From the NCBI RefSeq assembly GCF_963678865.1, contig NZ_OY787459.1, positions 462,501 to 526,500 of the forward strand: a DNA stretch of 64,000 nt. The letters run 5' to 3'. Source of the DNA: Maridesulfovibrio sp. Lineage in GTDB: Bacteria > Desulfobacterota > Desulfovibrionia > Desulfovibrionales > Desulfovibrionaceae. Positions 18,334 to 28,151 of this stretch are shown here, one piece after another. The notes under the pieces were generated by a model. That model was not told the origin of the DNA and did no database searches. It saw nothing but the letters and a program-made list of their open reading frames with translations. A program made the translations under genes and the position numbers. Position 1 is the first letter of the stretch. Each line of letters starts with the position of its first letter.

Positions 18334-18819
18334 TTAAGCCGTCTTTTCATAACTGCCGCCGGCTGCGGAAACTTCCTCAAGCACCTTTTCCATCATGAAA
18401 GGAAGCCGCTCCAGCGTTACATCAGAAACCTCATCATGCATGGTTTCGTAATCCTTCGGTTCAACACCGATAACCACGCACTCAGGACGGCGGTCACACA
18501 ACTCACACAGGACCATAGTGTCGAGCAGGTCGGTCTGATGCATTGAATCCTTGAAAGCCAGACTCCTACGCAAATCTTCTCCTGTCAAGCGGTAAACAGA
18601 ACCCGGCTCGTCATTACCCAACACAGCATCCACTACAATCAGGAAGTCGCAATCCATCATAGGGCCCATCAACTTGGTGCCAAGAGTCCCGCCATCCATG
18701 ATTTCAACATTGTCGGAAAATGAATACTGGCTCATCAGTTCATTCACCACTTTCACGCCGATGCCTTCATCGGTAAAAAGAATGTTTCCCACACCAAGAA
18801 CTAAAATTTTTTTATCCAT
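18334..18819 (-). CDS. hynC: [NiFe]-hydrogenase maturation protease
   Basis: This 161-residue endopeptidase removes the C-terminal peptide of the hydrogenase large subunit after nickel insertion. The family motifs ILVLGVGNILFTDEGIGV (with the nickel-sensing Glu) and DFLIVVDAVLG (Asp ligand) are present. The ATG ending at 18819 is chosen because it follows GGAGAAGG and starts MDKKILVLGVGN; a longer open frame upstream has no family similarity. It follows hynA after a 220-nt gap containing a terminator-like hairpin. The symbol follows D. vulgaris-type naming and is tentative. Confidence 0.9.
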   Translation of the reverse strand: MDKKILVLGVGNILFTDEGIGVKVVNELMSQYSFSDNVEIMDGGTLGTKLMGPMMDCDFLIVVDAVLGNDEPGSVYRLTGEDLRRSLAFKDSMHQTDLLDTMVLCELCDRRPECVVIGVEPKDYETMHDEVSDVTLERLPFMMEKVLEEVSAAGGSYEKTA

Positions 18820-18987
18820 TTTGCCTTCTCCAGACCCCATCCATTCAAAACCTTTTAATAAGTTCTCTACGGGCTTTGATGAAAATTTTATGCAGTCCAT
18901 TTCTATTCCATACCTATAAATCTCTGTAGCTTAATTTGGAATGGAAACACAACTAAAAAATCAAATATTTCAGATAGAAATTAAAAA

Positions 18988-19014
18988 ACGGGAGCCTGCA
19001 AAACAGGCTCCCGT
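18988..19014 (-). terminator. Terminator/attenuator after hynA
   Basis: On the minus strand the arms ACGGGAGCCTG and CAGGCTCCCGT enclose TTTTG and are followed by TTTTTTAATTTC. It lies 26 nt after the hynA stop and before the protease gene, so structural genes could be expressed more than the maturation genes by partial termination. Confidence 0.8.
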
Positions 19015-19039
19015 AATACTTTCATAAAGCTTAAACCAA

Positions 19040-20749
19040 CTAGAGAATCTTGAATTTGTGAACTTCGTTGGTTGCAGCATCGATGACGTGTACGCCACAG
19101 GCGATACAGGGGTCATAGGAGTGAACAGTACGCAGAATTTCAACAGGACGCTTGGCGTCTGCGATGGGAGTACCCATGAGGGCTTCCTCAACTGCGGACA
19201 TTTTGTTCTGGTTACAGCGGGGACCGAGGTTCCAGGTTGAAGGAACAACCAGCTGGAAGTTTTCGATCTTTCCGCCTTTGATCTTGATCCAGTGAGACAG
19301 ACCACCGCGAGGTGCGCCAACAAAGCCGACGCCTTCAGCTTCATCAGGCATTTCCCATTCAACCGCAAGATCAGTATTGCCTGAAGCAACGTTGTCTTCA
19401 AGGTTGTTAACCCACTCAACCATCTTGGTACCTGCAACAACAGTCTCAATACCACGAGCAGCAGTTCTGCCGAGAGTGGAGAACAGTGCTTCGGGTCCGA
19501 CTCCGAGGGTGGAGAGAACATGGTTGACAACGGGGACAACAGCCTTGTTGCCGCGAGCGTAGGAAACCAGCATCTGTGCCAACGGACCGACTTCCATGGA
19601 TTCTCCTTTGTAGCGGGGAGCTTTCATCCAGGAGTAACGGTCGCGGTCTTCATAGTTGGTATACTTGGGTTCGGTTTCACCGTCATAAGGATGCAGTGAA
19701 GAATCACCGTTATACCAGCTGTGGCTGATGTCTTCCTTAATGGAATCAGGGTTGAAATCCATGACATTACTGAGGTCACGGTTCATAATTACACCCTGCT
19801 CAAGGAAGCGGCTGTTGATGTCTGCTTCAACATCCGGGAATTCACCGAAGGTCAGGAAGTTGGTGGTTCCGCCTATTCCGGCCCAGTCTTTATAGTAAGA
19901 TGCGACCATCAACAGATCGGGGATGTAGCATTCGTTAACAAATGCCATTGTTTCGTTGTAGAGATCCTTGAACTCCTGAATGCGTTTGGGAGTCAGGGAA
20001 TCGTAACAGGTTACACCGCCAACGATGGTAAACTGGGTGTGCGGGTTTTTAGCACCGAAAACAGCCATTGCGCGAGCAGCCTTAACCTGAAGGTGGAGAC
20101 CTTCAAGGTAGTGAGCAGTAGCAATGAGGTTTTCTTCAGGACGCAGGTAGTAAGCGTCGTGGCCACCGAGAAAGTAAGCGTTGGTAAAGATACCGAGCTG
20201 GCCGGAATCAACAAACTTTTTAAGTTTATCCTGAACAGCTTTCAGGTCTTCGGGCTTGGTTACGCGGGAAGACTGGCTGTTGGCGATTTTTGCAGCCTTG
20301 ACAGGATCAGCTTGAAGTGCGCTTACAACATCAACCCAGTCAAGGGCATGCAGATGATAGAAGTGCACAATGTGGTCATGCAGGTATTGTGCGCCCAGCA
20401 CGAGGTTACGGATAAGACGTGCATTATCGGGCAGGTTTTTATCAACGCCAACAGCATTATCAACACAACGGGTGGATGCCAGCGCATGGGTATAAGTACA
20501 TACACCGCAGGAACGCTGGGTGAAATGCTGTGCATCGCGGGGGTCACGGCCTTTCAGGATAATTTCCAGACCACGGAATAACTGAGAGCTACTCCAGACA
20601 TTACTTACTTTACCGTTTTCGACCTCAACCTCGATCTTGAGGTGTCCCTCAATCCTGGTAAGCGGGTCGACAATCACCGGACCGGTGTATTTTTTATCAT
20701 AAGGGGTCGCCATTACAGCGGGGCCCGATTTAGCCTTGCAACCAGACAT
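19040..20749 (-). CDS. hynA: Periplasmic [NiFe] hydrogenase large subunit
   Basis: This 569-residue catalytic subunit carries both pairs of Ni-Fe ligands: RSCGVC near the N-terminus and DPCIACGVH near the C-terminus. The second motif has an ordinary TGC codon, so this is the [NiFe] and not the [NiFeSe] type. The 15 residues after the conserved His are the tail cut off by the maturation protease. Blocks such as VDPLTRIEGHL and FRGLEIILKGRDPRDAQHF closely match Desulfovibrio HynA. The ATG ending at 20749 is chosen for its GGAGG site. It has no export signal and travels with HynB. Confidence 0.97.
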   Translation of the reverse strand: MSGCKAKSGPAVMATPYDKKYTGPVIVDPLTRIEGHLKIEVEVENGKVSNVWSSSQLFRGLEIILKGRDPRDAQHFTQRSCGVCTYTHALASTRCVDNAVGVDKNLPDNARLIRNLVLGAQYLHDHIVHFYHLHALDWVDVVSALQADPVKAAKIANSQSSRVTKPEDLKAVQDKLKKFVDSGQLGIFTNAYFLGGHDAYYLRPEENLIATAHYLEGLHLQVKAARAMAVFGAKNPHTQFTIVGGVTCYDSLTPKRIQEFKDLYNETMAFVNECYIPDLLMVASYYKDWAGIGGTTNFLTFGEFPDVEADINSRFLEQGVIMNRDLSNVMDFNPDSIKEDISHSWYNGDSSLHPYDGETEPKYTNYEDRDRYSWMKAPRYKGESMEVGPLAQMLVSYARGNKAVVPVVNHVLSTLGVGPEALFSTLGRTAARGIETVVAGTKMVEWVNNLEDNVASGNTDLAVEWEMPDEAEGVGFVGAPRGGLSHWIKIKGGKIENFQLVVPSTWNLGPRCNQNKMSAVEEALMGTPIADAKRPVEILRTVHSYDPCIACGVHVIDAATNEVHKFKIL

Positions 20750-20806
20750 ATACAATCCTCCAAAAGAATTGAAAGTTAGTTTAATAACTTCAAATTGTTG
20801 AGAGCA

Positions 20807-21754
20807 CTAACTCTGCTCGTAGAACGGGCTCATTTCATCCCAGAAATCGGGCTCACTGCAACCGATACAGGGGTGGCCGGCCTCTACAGGCCAGTTGGTC
20901 TGATTAAACTTGACTTTCGGACAGTTGTTGTAGGTGTCCGGTCCCTTACATCCCAGCTCGTACAGGCAGTAGCCTTTTTTAGCTTCTTCGGAGGAGAAGG
21001 AAGGTGCAAATTCATCATTATCAAAATGCTTGAGTCTCGGACAGTTGTCATGCACAGACTCACCGTAGAAAAGAGTCGGGCGACCGACATCATCAAGCTC
21101 GGGGATACCTTTGGTCAGGTAATGAACAACGGTACCGACAAAGTTGAACGGGTTGGTCGGGCAGCCGGGCAGGTTTACGGTAGTTACGCCGCCAAGTGCT
21201 TCGGAAACACCTTTAGACTTGGACGGGTTGGGTGCAGCAGCCTGAACTCCGCCGTAACAGGCGCAGGTGCCGATACAGATAGTTGCTTTTGCGTGAGGAA
21301 CTATTTCCTGCACGATTTCAAGCATGGTCTTACCACCGACTTTACCCCAGGCACCACCTTCAATGGTAGGAATAGCGCCTTCAACTACACAGATATAGCC
21401 TTCGGGAGAATGAACTGCCTGATGCAGTGCTTCTTCTGCTGCATGACCTGCGGCAGCCATGATGGTTTCATGGTAGTCGAGGGAAATTGTGTCGAGAATA
21501 AGGGCATCAATATACGGAGAAACAGTACGAAGAACAGCTTCTGAACAACCGGTACATTCAGCTGCATGCAGATAAACAACAGAAGGACGCTTTTTCATGG
21601 TCAGGGCTTCCGCTACAGTCGGCGCAAAAGCGGGTCCCATTCCCATAACAGCGGCAGTTGTTGCGCAGAACTTCATGAAATCGCGGCGGGAGACGCCATT
21701 CTGCTCCAGGCGTTTTTCCGCTCCATCTTTTCCGAGTCCCACAGAGAATTTCAT
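20807..21754 (-). CDS. hynB: Periplasmic [NiFe] hydrogenase small subunit
   Basis: This 315-residue electron-transfer subunit begins with a twin-arginine signal ([15 protein letters not shown], about residues 21-35). The mature part holds cysteine motifs for three Fe-S clusters: ECTGCSE (proximal), [16 protein letters not shown], and the distal/medial set [28 protein letters not shown] and [13 protein letters not shown]. It transfers electrons from the Ni-Fe site to periplasmic cytochrome c3. It is the first gene of hynB-hynA-protease-hypC with a GGAGG site before ATG 21754. The symbol follows D. vulgaris usage, where B is the small subunit. Confidence 0.97.
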   Translation of the reverse strand: MKFSVGLGKDGAEKRLEQNGVSRRDFMKFCATTAAVMGMGPAFAPTVAEALTMKKRPSVVYLHAAECTGCSEAVLRTVSPYIDALILDTISLDYHETIMAAAGHAAEEALHQAVHSPEGYICVVEGAIPTIEGGAWGKVGGKTMLEIVQEIVPHAKATICIGTCACYGGVQAAAPNPSKSKGVSEALGGVTTVNLPGCPTNPFNFVGTVVHYLTKGIPELDDVGRPTLFYGESVHDNCPRLKHFDNDEFAPSFSSEEAKKGYCLYELGCKGPDTYNNCPKVKFNQTNWPVEAGHPCIGCSEPDFWDEMSPFYEQS

Positions 21755-22179
21755 AAAAACCTCCATCCTCTAATTAAAGATAAGTGGGGTTACCACCCAG
21801 CATTGCAGCCTCCAATCCGAGCCGAAAACATATTCGTCTCAAAACCGCAATGCGTACTAATTTTGTTATCCACCAACACATATTTCAGACAACAAGACTC
21901 TGATTATGTCTTTCATATATGTGCTAATGTATTGAAAATTCTAATTACTCTTAAATCATTTAACTATCACTGCGTCAACCCAAAATAGAAGATTATTGTT
22001 TTAGATGCTTGTTTTTCAGAATTATAGATAAAATTAGCACCAAGTATTACGTTTTTAAAAATCATATTCTTTTAGTTCGATGTATAATTTAAGTGTAATC
22101 AAAATAAACCGAAGCTTATCATCTTGATAGCATGGCCAAAGTTCGCACTATTTATGTTAAAAGTAACACGCAAAATATC
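21755..22179. promoter_or_regulatory. Upstream region of the hydrogenase operon
   Basis: About 425 nt of non-coding DNA lie between hynB and the tmk terminator. A weak sigma54-like arrangement (GG-N10-GC within 21799-21814, minus strand) is about 45 nt upstream of the hynB start but deviates from consensus. The distal 300 nt are AT-rich with no recognisable gene, repeat or RNA. Confidence 0.4.
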
Positions 22180-22211
22180 GCAAAAAAAACGCAGCCTGTT
22201 AGGGCTGCGTT
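22180..22211 (-). terminator. Rho-independent terminator after tmk
   Basis: On the minus strand the arms AACGCAGCC and GGCTGCGTT with a 6-nt loop are followed by TTTTTT, about 30 nt after the tmk stop. Confidence 0.85.
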
Positions 22212-22238
22212 TCAAGGAACAATATTTTTTTTTAAGTG

Positions 22239-22886
22239 TTATTTAGTACGAATTCGCTCCAGACGCTCCAGCACTTTTACCTTGATTTCAGCAAAAATAT
22301 CTTCAGGAGTCTGATCAGCATCTACAACAACGATTCGTTCATTATTTAGAGCCGCCCAGGTCAGGTATCCTTCACGAACGCGATTATGGAACTCGAGAGA
22401 TTCCGCCTCAAACCGCCCTTCTTCCTGCATCTTGTTTTCCTGCAGATTGCGGGTCATAGCCCGTTTCAGGCCTATTTCAGGATCAAGATCAAGCAGAACG
22501 GTCAAGTCAGGCCAGTTGCCCGAGACAGCAACATCATTGAGTTCTCGCAAAAGTTTGGGATCAAGACCCCGGCCATACCCCTGATAAACTATAGTAGAAT
22601 CGGCAAAGCGGTCGGAAATGATAATTTTACCTGCTTCCACAGCGGGCTTGATCACCTGCCCTACATGCTGGGCGCGATCAGCCAGATAAAGAAAAAGTTC
22701 ACATTCACCTGTTATGTCGGTGCTATCCATATTAAGGAGTATTTTCCGTAACTCTCTGCCGATACGGCTTCCTCCCGGCTCAAGCGTTACATCCACTTCA
22801 TGCCCGGACTCTTGGAGAAAAGCAGTCAGTTTTTTTATCTGGGTAGTTTTTCCGGTACCTTCTATCCCTTCAAAGGTAATGAACAT
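22239..22886 (-). CDS. tmk: Thymidylate kinase
   Basis: This 215-residue kinase phosphorylates dTMP to dTDP. The P-loop [12 protein letters not shown] is at residues 4-15, the DRFADST motif (dTMP binding) around 93-99, and the lid region around [15 protein letters not shown]. The start overlaps the end of the upstream HD-nuclease gene by 25 nt, indicating one transcript. Length is normal. Confidence 0.95.
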   Translation of the reverse strand: MFITFEGIEGTGKTTQIKKLTAFLQESGHEVDVTLEPGGSRIGRELRKILLNMDSTDITGECELFLYLADRAQHVGQVIKPAVEAGKIIISDRFADSTIVYQGYGRGLDPKLLRELNDVAVSGNWPDLTVLLDLDPEIGLKRAMTRNLQENKMQEEGRFEAESLEFHNRVREGYLTWAALNNERIVVVDADQTPEDIFAEIKVKVLERLERIRTK

Positions 22887-23896
22887 TGAGCCTCCGATTT
22901 TTTGAGTTCACACTTGCTTGACGGGTTATCAGGTGATTTTTCCGCCTTATATAAATATCTGTCCAGAAACCGCTGATACGGAGTCCAGTTGCTTTCCGAG
23001 CCTTCCAATTTACCTAATTCAGCAAAAATTGTATTCATTTTTGCGTCAATATTGTCGGCAAAATGCAGAATAAACGCTTCCGGGGTCTTAGGCCGTTTAG
23101 GGGCACCGAATTCATATTCCCCGTGATGGGAAAGAATGAGATGCTTCAAGTGAAGCTTTAACTTTGGATCAAGGTCTTTTGTTTTTTGCAGAAAAGGCTC
23201 GAGGATTTCCACCCCGATGTGAATATGGCCCAGCAAACGCCCTTCATCGGTGTAATCATTAGTAAGTCCCCCGGAAAGTTCCCACGCCTTGCCGAGATCA
23301 TGAAAAATAGCCGCAGCCAGTACCACCTGCCGGTCAACTTCCGGATAGTTGTCACAAATGGACATGCACAACTTGGCTACAGCCAGAGTATGCTCCAGCA
23401 GCCCCCCAACATAAGCATGGTGAACAGCCTTTGCACCTGTTGCTACGAGCAGCCTTCCGCTGACGGTTTCATCTTTTAAAACCCTGCGGCAAAATTTTTT
23501 CCATGGGATATGGACCATATGCTCAGCTATAAGGTAATCCAACTCCTGCATCATGTCTTCCGGTTTTTCTGCACTCGAGGGAAGAAAATCAGTAATGTCC
23601 AAACCGCAAAGATCAGGATCCAGCACGTCAAGCATTTCGACTGTAAGCTGAGGCTTATCTCTGAATGAACCGACCAATCCTCCGGCGGCTACGAACATCC
23701 CCGCCTCAAGTTGCCGGAAATTTTGACTTAACGGACTCCATATCTTGGCTTCCACAGTTCCGGAATTATCCTGAAGACGCAGGTTCCAGAAGGGACCGTT
23801 CCTTGACTCACGTAATTGGGCATCACCGATGAGGAATATATCTTTTACTCTCTCTCCGTTTATAAGATCTTTAATATATGTATATTTTTGCGACAC
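22862..23896 (-). CDS. OB/HD-domain 3'-5' exoribonuclease (YhaM-like)
   Basis: This 344-residue protein has an N-terminal OB-fold (about residues 14-95, with [18 protein letters not shown]) and an HD metal-phosphohydrolase domain (about 160-300; [25 protein letters not shown] and [12 protein letters not shown]). This order is that of YhaM/CBF1-type 3'-5' exoribonucleases, which trim RNA and sometimes single-stranded DNA. The GTG start follows AGGAATAG. It is co-transcribed with tmk. The C-terminal 40 residues are variable and hydrophilic. Confidence 0.82.
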   Translation of the reverse strand: MSQKYTYIKDLINGERVKDIFLIGDAQLRESRNGPFWNLRLQDNSGTVEAKIWSPLSQNFRQLEAGMFVAAGGLVGSFRDKPQLTVEMLDVLDPDLCGLDITDFLPSSAEKPEDMMQELDYLIAEHMVHIPWKKFCRRVLKDETVSGRLLVATGAKAVHHAYVGGLLEHTLAVAKLCMSICDNYPEVDRQVVLAAAIFHDLGKAWELSGGLTNDYTDEGRLLGHIHIGVEILEPFLQKTKDLDPKLKLHLKHLILSHHGEYEFGAPKRPKTPEAFILHFADNIDAKMNTIFAELGKLEGSESNWTPYQRFLDRYLYKAEKSPDNPSSKCELKKSEAQCSLPLKG

Positions 23897-24052
23897 TTCT
23901 TGCTATTCCTGAATTGCTTTGATACCTCGCCAACAGGCGATGTGTTTTTTGTCTTGCCAAGGGCTATTAATATAACTGCCCGTAATTTGTATTCATAGTC
24001 AACCCACGGGTTGGCTGTCCAATTATTTTTGTAATGTCACCGGAGAAAGCTG

Positions 24053-24808
24053 ATGAATATCCTTCTTACCAATGATGACGGGATTCAGGCTATCGGACTG
24101 CGGGCCCTATATCACGGACTAAAAAAAGCCGGGATGAATGTTCAGGTTGTTGCCCCTGTCGCGGAACAGTCCGCAGTAGGACACGCCGTATCGCTCTCCT
24201 CGCCCCTTCGTGTCAAGAGATTTGAAGAGGACGGCTTTACCGGGCTGGGGGTTTACGGTACTCCGGTGGATTGCGTCAAGCTGGGACTGACCACACTGCT
24301 GCAAACCAAACCGGACATTGTGGTTTCGGGCATCAACAGCGGCGCCAATGTGGGTGTGGATATTTTATACTCTGGAACTGTCTCTGCAGCAACAGAGGGT
24401 GCGCTCATGGGCTACCCGGCGATGGCTGTATCCTATGACAGCTTCAAGCCGGAAGAACTGACTGATCAGGGGGCCTACTGTGCTGAGCTTCTCAAAAAAA
24501 TCCCCTGGAGCGATCTTGACGACAAAACCGTGATCAACCTTAATTTTCCGGCTGTACCGGTCAAGGATGCCGGTGCGTTGAAAATATGCCGCCACACCCG
24601 TGTTTCATGGCAGGACTGGTATGAAACGCGTGAAGATCCGCGCGGACATAAATATTACTGGCTGGACGGGGTTATGCCCAAGGAAAAAATCAGTCCCGGA
24701 ACTGATCGCGACCTGCTGAGCAAAGGCCATATCACCATGACTCCATTGCATTTTGATTTCACCGATCGGGAGGCAATTGCAACTCTGGAGCAAAGTTTTG
24801 GTATATAG
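24053..24808 (+). CDS. surE: SurE 5'-nucleotidase
   Basis: This 251-residue protein shows the SurE metal site and signature: ILLTNDDGIQAIGLRAL at the N-terminus, VVSGINSGANVG, and the VGHAVSLSSPL block. SurE hydrolyses nucleoside 5'/3'-monophosphates and is linked to stationary-phase survival. The ATG follows GAGAAAGCTG. It is followed by a terminator and then fba. Confidence 0.95.
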   Translation: MNILLTNDDGIQAIGLRALYHGLKKAGMNVQVVAPVAEQSAVGHAVSLSSPLRVKRFEEDGFTGLGVYGTPVDCVKLGLTTLLQTKPDIVVSGINSGANVGVDILYSGTVSAATEGALMGYPAMAVSYDSFKPEELTDQGAYCAELLKKIPWSDLDDKTVINLNFPAVPVKDAGALKICRHTRVSWQDWYETREDPRGHKYYWLDGVMPKEKISPGTDRDLLSKGHITMTPLHFDFTDREAIATLEQSFGI

Positions 24809-24846
24809 TCCATGTCCTTTTGCAAGAGGATGTGGACATTTTGTTT
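24808..24846 (+). terminator. Terminator after surE
   Basis: An 11-bp stem (GTCCATGTCCT with AGGATGTGGAC, two G-U pairs) is followed by ATTTTGTTTC directly at the surE stop. Confidence 0.65.
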
Positions 24847-25003
24847 CAAGATAGGATATATAAAGTATATTTGGAACCAATTTGCGGCAACAAGAACTGG
24901 ATAAGGGAAGTACGGGAGATAAAAATTCATTGTCTGCTGTAAGCAATTTCAGGAAGAATGCCGCGACATCATTTAAGTATAGTTATCCACTAAGGAGGAT
25001 TAC

Positions 25004-25927
25004 ATGCCACTAGTTTCGCCCAAGGAAATGTTCGAGGGAGCCTATGCCGGCGGCTATGCCATTGGCGCGTTCAACGTGAACAACATGGAAATCATTCAGG
25101 GAATCATGGAAGCGGGCAGCGAGGAGAACGCTCCCCTTATCCTTCAGGTTTCCGCCGGTGCTAAAAAATACGCAGGACTGGGCTACATTACCAAACTGAT
25201 GGAAGCCGCCCTGCTGGAAAGCGATCTTCCGGTCGTGTTGCATCTCGATCACGGCGCAAACTTTGAAATCTGCAAAGAAGTAATCGACGGCGGATTTACC
25301 TCCGTAATGATTGACGGTTCACATCTTCCTTTTGAAGAAAATATCGCTGAGACCAAAAAAGTAGTAGAATACGCCCACAGTAAAGGTGTCTGGGTAGAAG
25401 CAGAACTGGGACGTCTCGCAGGCGTTGAAGAACATGTTGTTTCCGAAAAAACCATCTACACCGATCCTGATGAAGCAGTAGAATTCGTAGAACGCACTGG
25501 TTGTGATTCTCTTGCCATCGCAATCGGTACCAGCCACGGTGCTTACAAATTCACCGGGGAAGCAAAGCTCGATTTTGAACGCCTTGATAAAATCGGCTCT
25601 ATGATGCCCGATTACCCCATCGTACTGCACGGTGCATCCAGCGTAGTTCCCGAGTTCGTAGCCATGGCAAATGAGTATGGCGGTGAAATCGGCGGAGCTA
25701 AGGGCGTTCCCGAAGAACTGCTGCGCAAGGCTGCTTCAAAAGCGGTCTGCAAAATCAATATCGACACCGATATACGTCTGGCCATGACTGCAGTTATCCG
25801 TAAGTTCATGAAGGAAAACCCCTCTGCCTTCGACCCCAGAGGTTATCTCGGTGAAGCCCGCAAGGCTGTTAAGGAAATGGTCCGCCACAAAATTATCAAT
25901 GTGCTGGGCTGCTCCAATAAAGCATAA
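25004..25927 (+). CDS. fba: Class II fructose-bisphosphate aldolase
   Basis: This 307-residue zinc aldolase cleaves fructose 1,6-bisphosphate to two triose phosphates. The family features are GAFNVNNMEIIQGI, the zinc-binding HLDHG motif with preceding PVVL, EAELGRLAGVE, GTSHGAYKF and VLHGASSVV, ending in INIDTDIRLA. The ATG follows AAGGAGGATT. Together with gap 230 nt downstream it forms the second glycolysis/gluconeogenesis cluster of the window. Confidence 0.96.
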   Translation: MPLVSPKEMFEGAYAGGYAIGAFNVNNMEIIQGIMEAGSEENAPLILQVSAGAKKYAGLGYITKLMEAALLESDLPVVLHLDHGANFEICKEVIDGGFTSVMIDGSHLPFEENIAETKKVVEYAHSKGVWVEAELGRLAGVEEHVVSEKTIYTDPDEAVEFVERTGCDSLAIAIGTSHGAYKFTGEAKLDFERLDKIGSMMPDYPIVLHGASSVVPEFVAMANEYGGEIGGAKGVPEELLRKAASKAVCKINIDTDIRLAMTAVIRKFMKENPSAFDPRGYLGEARKAVKEMVRHKIINVLGCSNKA

Positions 25928-25932
25928 TTTTT

Positions 25933-25963
25933 ACAGGTCGTTTCCAGGGAATAAACGGCCTGT
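25933..25963. terminator. Hairpin after fba
   Basis: The 11-nt arms ACAGGTCGTTT and AAACGGCCTGT (one G-U pair) lie 5 nt past the fba stop without a good T-run. They may act as a partial terminator between fba and gap. The rest of the gap to 26161 holds no gene. Confidence 0.5.
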
Positions 25964-26161
25964 ATTAAACTAAACCAGGGCCCCGCATCTTATATAGATG
26001 CCAAAGGGAAGCATGTCTCCGGGCCGAATCACCGCCGCAAACAGGGAAAATAGCGGCTGCTGGGTGATCTGCCGCCACTTTTCCTGATTATTTTCCGGAC
26101 ACGCTAGGAAACTAGTCCGTAATTTCAGGGAACAGGAGACAGAATAAGGAGAAAACAAGCA

Positions 26162-27148
26162 ATGGCTGTAAAAGTTGGTATTAATGGGTTTGGCAGAATC
26201 GGGCGCTACCTCGTCCGCCTGATTCACGACAGTAAAGAATTCGATCTCGTAGCCATTAACGCCCGTGCATCAAATGAAGACCTCGCTCTTCTGTTCAAAC
26301 ACGATTCCGTACATGGAACCTTCCATGCCGATGTTGAAGCTAATGATGACGGCTTCACCATCAACGGCAAACAGATCAAGGTTACCAGATGCGCTCCCGG
26401 TGAGTGGATTTGGAAAGATCTCGGTTGTGACATGGTTGTTGAAACCACAGGTAAATTCCGCGACCGCGCCAGCTGCGAAAAGCATATGGCCTGCGGCGCT
26501 AAAAAAGTTGTAATCAGTTCCCCCGGCATTGATTCCGATGCTACAATCGTAATGGGTGTAAACGACGGTGACCTCAAACCGGAACACAATATCATTTCCG
26601 GCGCATCCTGCACCACAAACTGTCTTGCTCCCGTAGCTAAAGTCATCAACGATGAATTCGGCCTTGAACGCGGACTGATGACTACTGTCCACGCCTACAC
26701 CATGAGCCAGAGGGTTCTGGACGGTTCCCATAAGGATATCCGCCGGGCAAGAGCCTGCGCGGTAAACATGGTTCCCACCACTACCGGAGCAGCCAAGGCT
26801 GTAACCATGGTTATCCCGGAACTGAAAGGCAAACTGGACGGCATGTCCATCCGTGTTCCCACACCCAATGTCTCCCTTGTGGACCTTACCTGCGACCTTG
26901 GCCGCAGCACCACCAAGGAAGAAGTCAACGCAGTACTTGCCAAGGCTGCTAACGAACATATGGGCTACACTGAAAAGCCCCTTGTCTCCACCGACTATCT
27001 CGGCGACACCCACGGCGGTGTTGTTGACGGTCCTTGCACCGAAGTCATGGACGGCAAAATGCTTAAGCTCATCATCTGGTACGATAACGAAGCCAGCTTC
27101 ACAAACCAGCTTGTCCGTTTGATGGATAAAGTGTCTGGAATGATGTAG
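26162..27148 (+). CDS. gap: Glyceraldehyde-3-phosphate dehydrogenase
   Basis: This 328-residue enzyme oxidises glyceraldehyde 3-phosphate with NAD and phosphate. The Rossmann start KVGINGFGRIGRYLVR is at residues 4-19 and the catalytic Cys150 is in ASCTTNCLAP. The HAYTMSQRVLDG block and the C-terminal WYDNEASFTNQL are conserved. A long leader from 25964 precedes the GGAGAA ribosome site. The product feeds phosphoglycerate kinase, encoded at 1291-2481. Confidence 0.97.
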   Translation: MAVKVGINGFGRIGRYLVRLIHDSKEFDLVAINARASNEDLALLFKHDSVHGTFHADVEANDDGFTINGKQIKVTRCAPGEWIWKDLGCDMVVETTGKFRDRASCEKHMACGAKKVVISSPGIDSDATIVMGVNDGDLKPEHNIISGASCTTNCLAPVAKVINDEFGLERGLMTTVHAYTMSQRVLDGSHKDIRRARACAVNMVPTTTGAAKAVTMVIPELKGKLDGMSIRVPTPNVSLVDLTCDLGRSTTKEEVNAVLAKAANEHMGYTEKPLVSTDYLGDTHGGVVDGPCTEVMDGKMLKLIIWYDNEASFTNQLVRLMDKVSGMM

Positions 27149-27169
27149 CAAGAGTTCCCATTGCAATTA

Positions 27170-27211
27170 AAATCCCTCTTGATCCTTTCGGGTTGAGAGG
27201 GATTTTTTTTG
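27170..27211 (+). terminator. Rho-independent terminator after gap
   Basis: The arms AAATCCCTCT and AGAGGGATTT flank a 16-nt loop and are followed by TTTTTT, 20 nt past the gap stop. Confidence 0.88.
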
Positions 27212-27314
27212 TGCCTGCAGTAAAAAATTACCAGTAATTCATCCAAATTGTCATTGACCTTTCCAATTCAACAACGTTCTAGATTTGTATTTAATTTCAT
27301 AGTATTCAGGTAGT

Positions 27315-28124
27315 ATGTTTGAATCTGACGGCCAGCGGTTAAAGGCTGATAATAAAATATTCCTTATTGATTTCCTGCTCTTCTATTTGCTTGTATCCTG
27401 TTTCTGCTACTTTCTTTACAAAGGGACCGAAACACTTGGTTATAATTGGCAGTGGTTCAGGGTACCCGGATTTATTTTTTCCATTAATGACGGCCAGTTC
27501 ATCCCCGGTCCACTGTTGCAAGGGCTCTGGGTAACGCTCAAGATTACCGGCCTGAGTTTCATATTAACCTTCGCCATAGGACTGGGTACGGCTATCATGC
27601 GTCTTTCCAGTTCTTTTACAGCCAGAAGCCTTGCCCGCATATATCTTGAGATAATTCGTAATACCCCGTTGCTTATTCAGCTTTTTTTTATATATTTTGT
27701 AATCGCTCCCATAATCGGTATTGACGGCTTCTGGGCATCGGTCATCGCGCTGAGTATGTTTGAGGGAGCCTATGCTTCCGAAATATTTCGGGCAGGGATA
27801 ACTTCTATTGACCGCGGACAATGGGAGGCGGCATTCAGTCTGGGGGGAGATAAACGATTTGCTTATTACAATGTCATCCTGCCGCAGGCTGTGCCGCGCA
27901 TAGCTCCTCCCCTTGCAGGACAGGCCATAGCTCTGGTTAAAGATTCCGCACTGGTCAGCACCGTTGCTATTTACGACCTGACCATGCAGGGCCAATCCAT
28001 AATTTCCGAAACTTTTTTAACTTTTGAAATATGGTTTACCGTTGCAGCCATATATTTATCAATTACGCTTTTGCTTTCATGGACGCTGGATAATGCGGCC
28101 CGTAAATTCAAAAGCGCATGGTAA
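27315..28124 (+). CDS. Polar amino-acid ABC transporter permease
   Basis: This 269-residue inner-membrane protein is a HisM/GlnP-type permease. It has an N-terminal helix (about residues 20-40), then the GLWVTLKITGLSFILTF opening of the transport domain. The EAA loop EAAFSLGGDKRFAYYNVILPQ that contacts the ATPase is around residues 175-195, and further helices follow. It starts a three-gene set: permease, binding protein, permease. Substrate is probably a polar amino acid. Confidence 0.88.
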   Translation: MFESDGQRLKADNKIFLIDFLLFYLLVSCFCYFLYKGTETLGYNWQWFRVPGFIFSINDGQFIPGPLLQGLWVTLKITGLSFILTFAIGLGTAIMRLSSSFTARSLARIYLEIIRNTPLLIQLFFIYFVIAPIIGIDGFWASVIALSMFEGAYASEIFRAGITSIDRGQWEAAFSLGGDKRFAYYNVILPQAVPRIAPPLAGQAIALVKDSALVSTVAIYDLTMQGQSIISETFLTFEIWFTVAAIYLSITLLLSWTLDNAARKFKSAW

Positions 28125-28151
28125 TCACCACATAACATTCCGGAGGAAAAA

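Noticed and set aside
19070..19110. Possible selenocysteine in the hydrogenase large subunit
   Set aside because: The C-terminal motif is DPCIACGVH with ordinary Cys codons, so it is a [NiFe] and not a [NiFeSe] enzyme.
19721..20581. Long plus-strand frame opposite hynA
   Set aside because: It is antisense to the hydrogenase large subunit and reflects codon bias of that gene.
21799..21814. Sigma54-type promoter upstream of hynB
   Set aside because: Only the GG-N10-GC spacing fits; other consensus bases deviate, so it is mentioned but not claimed.
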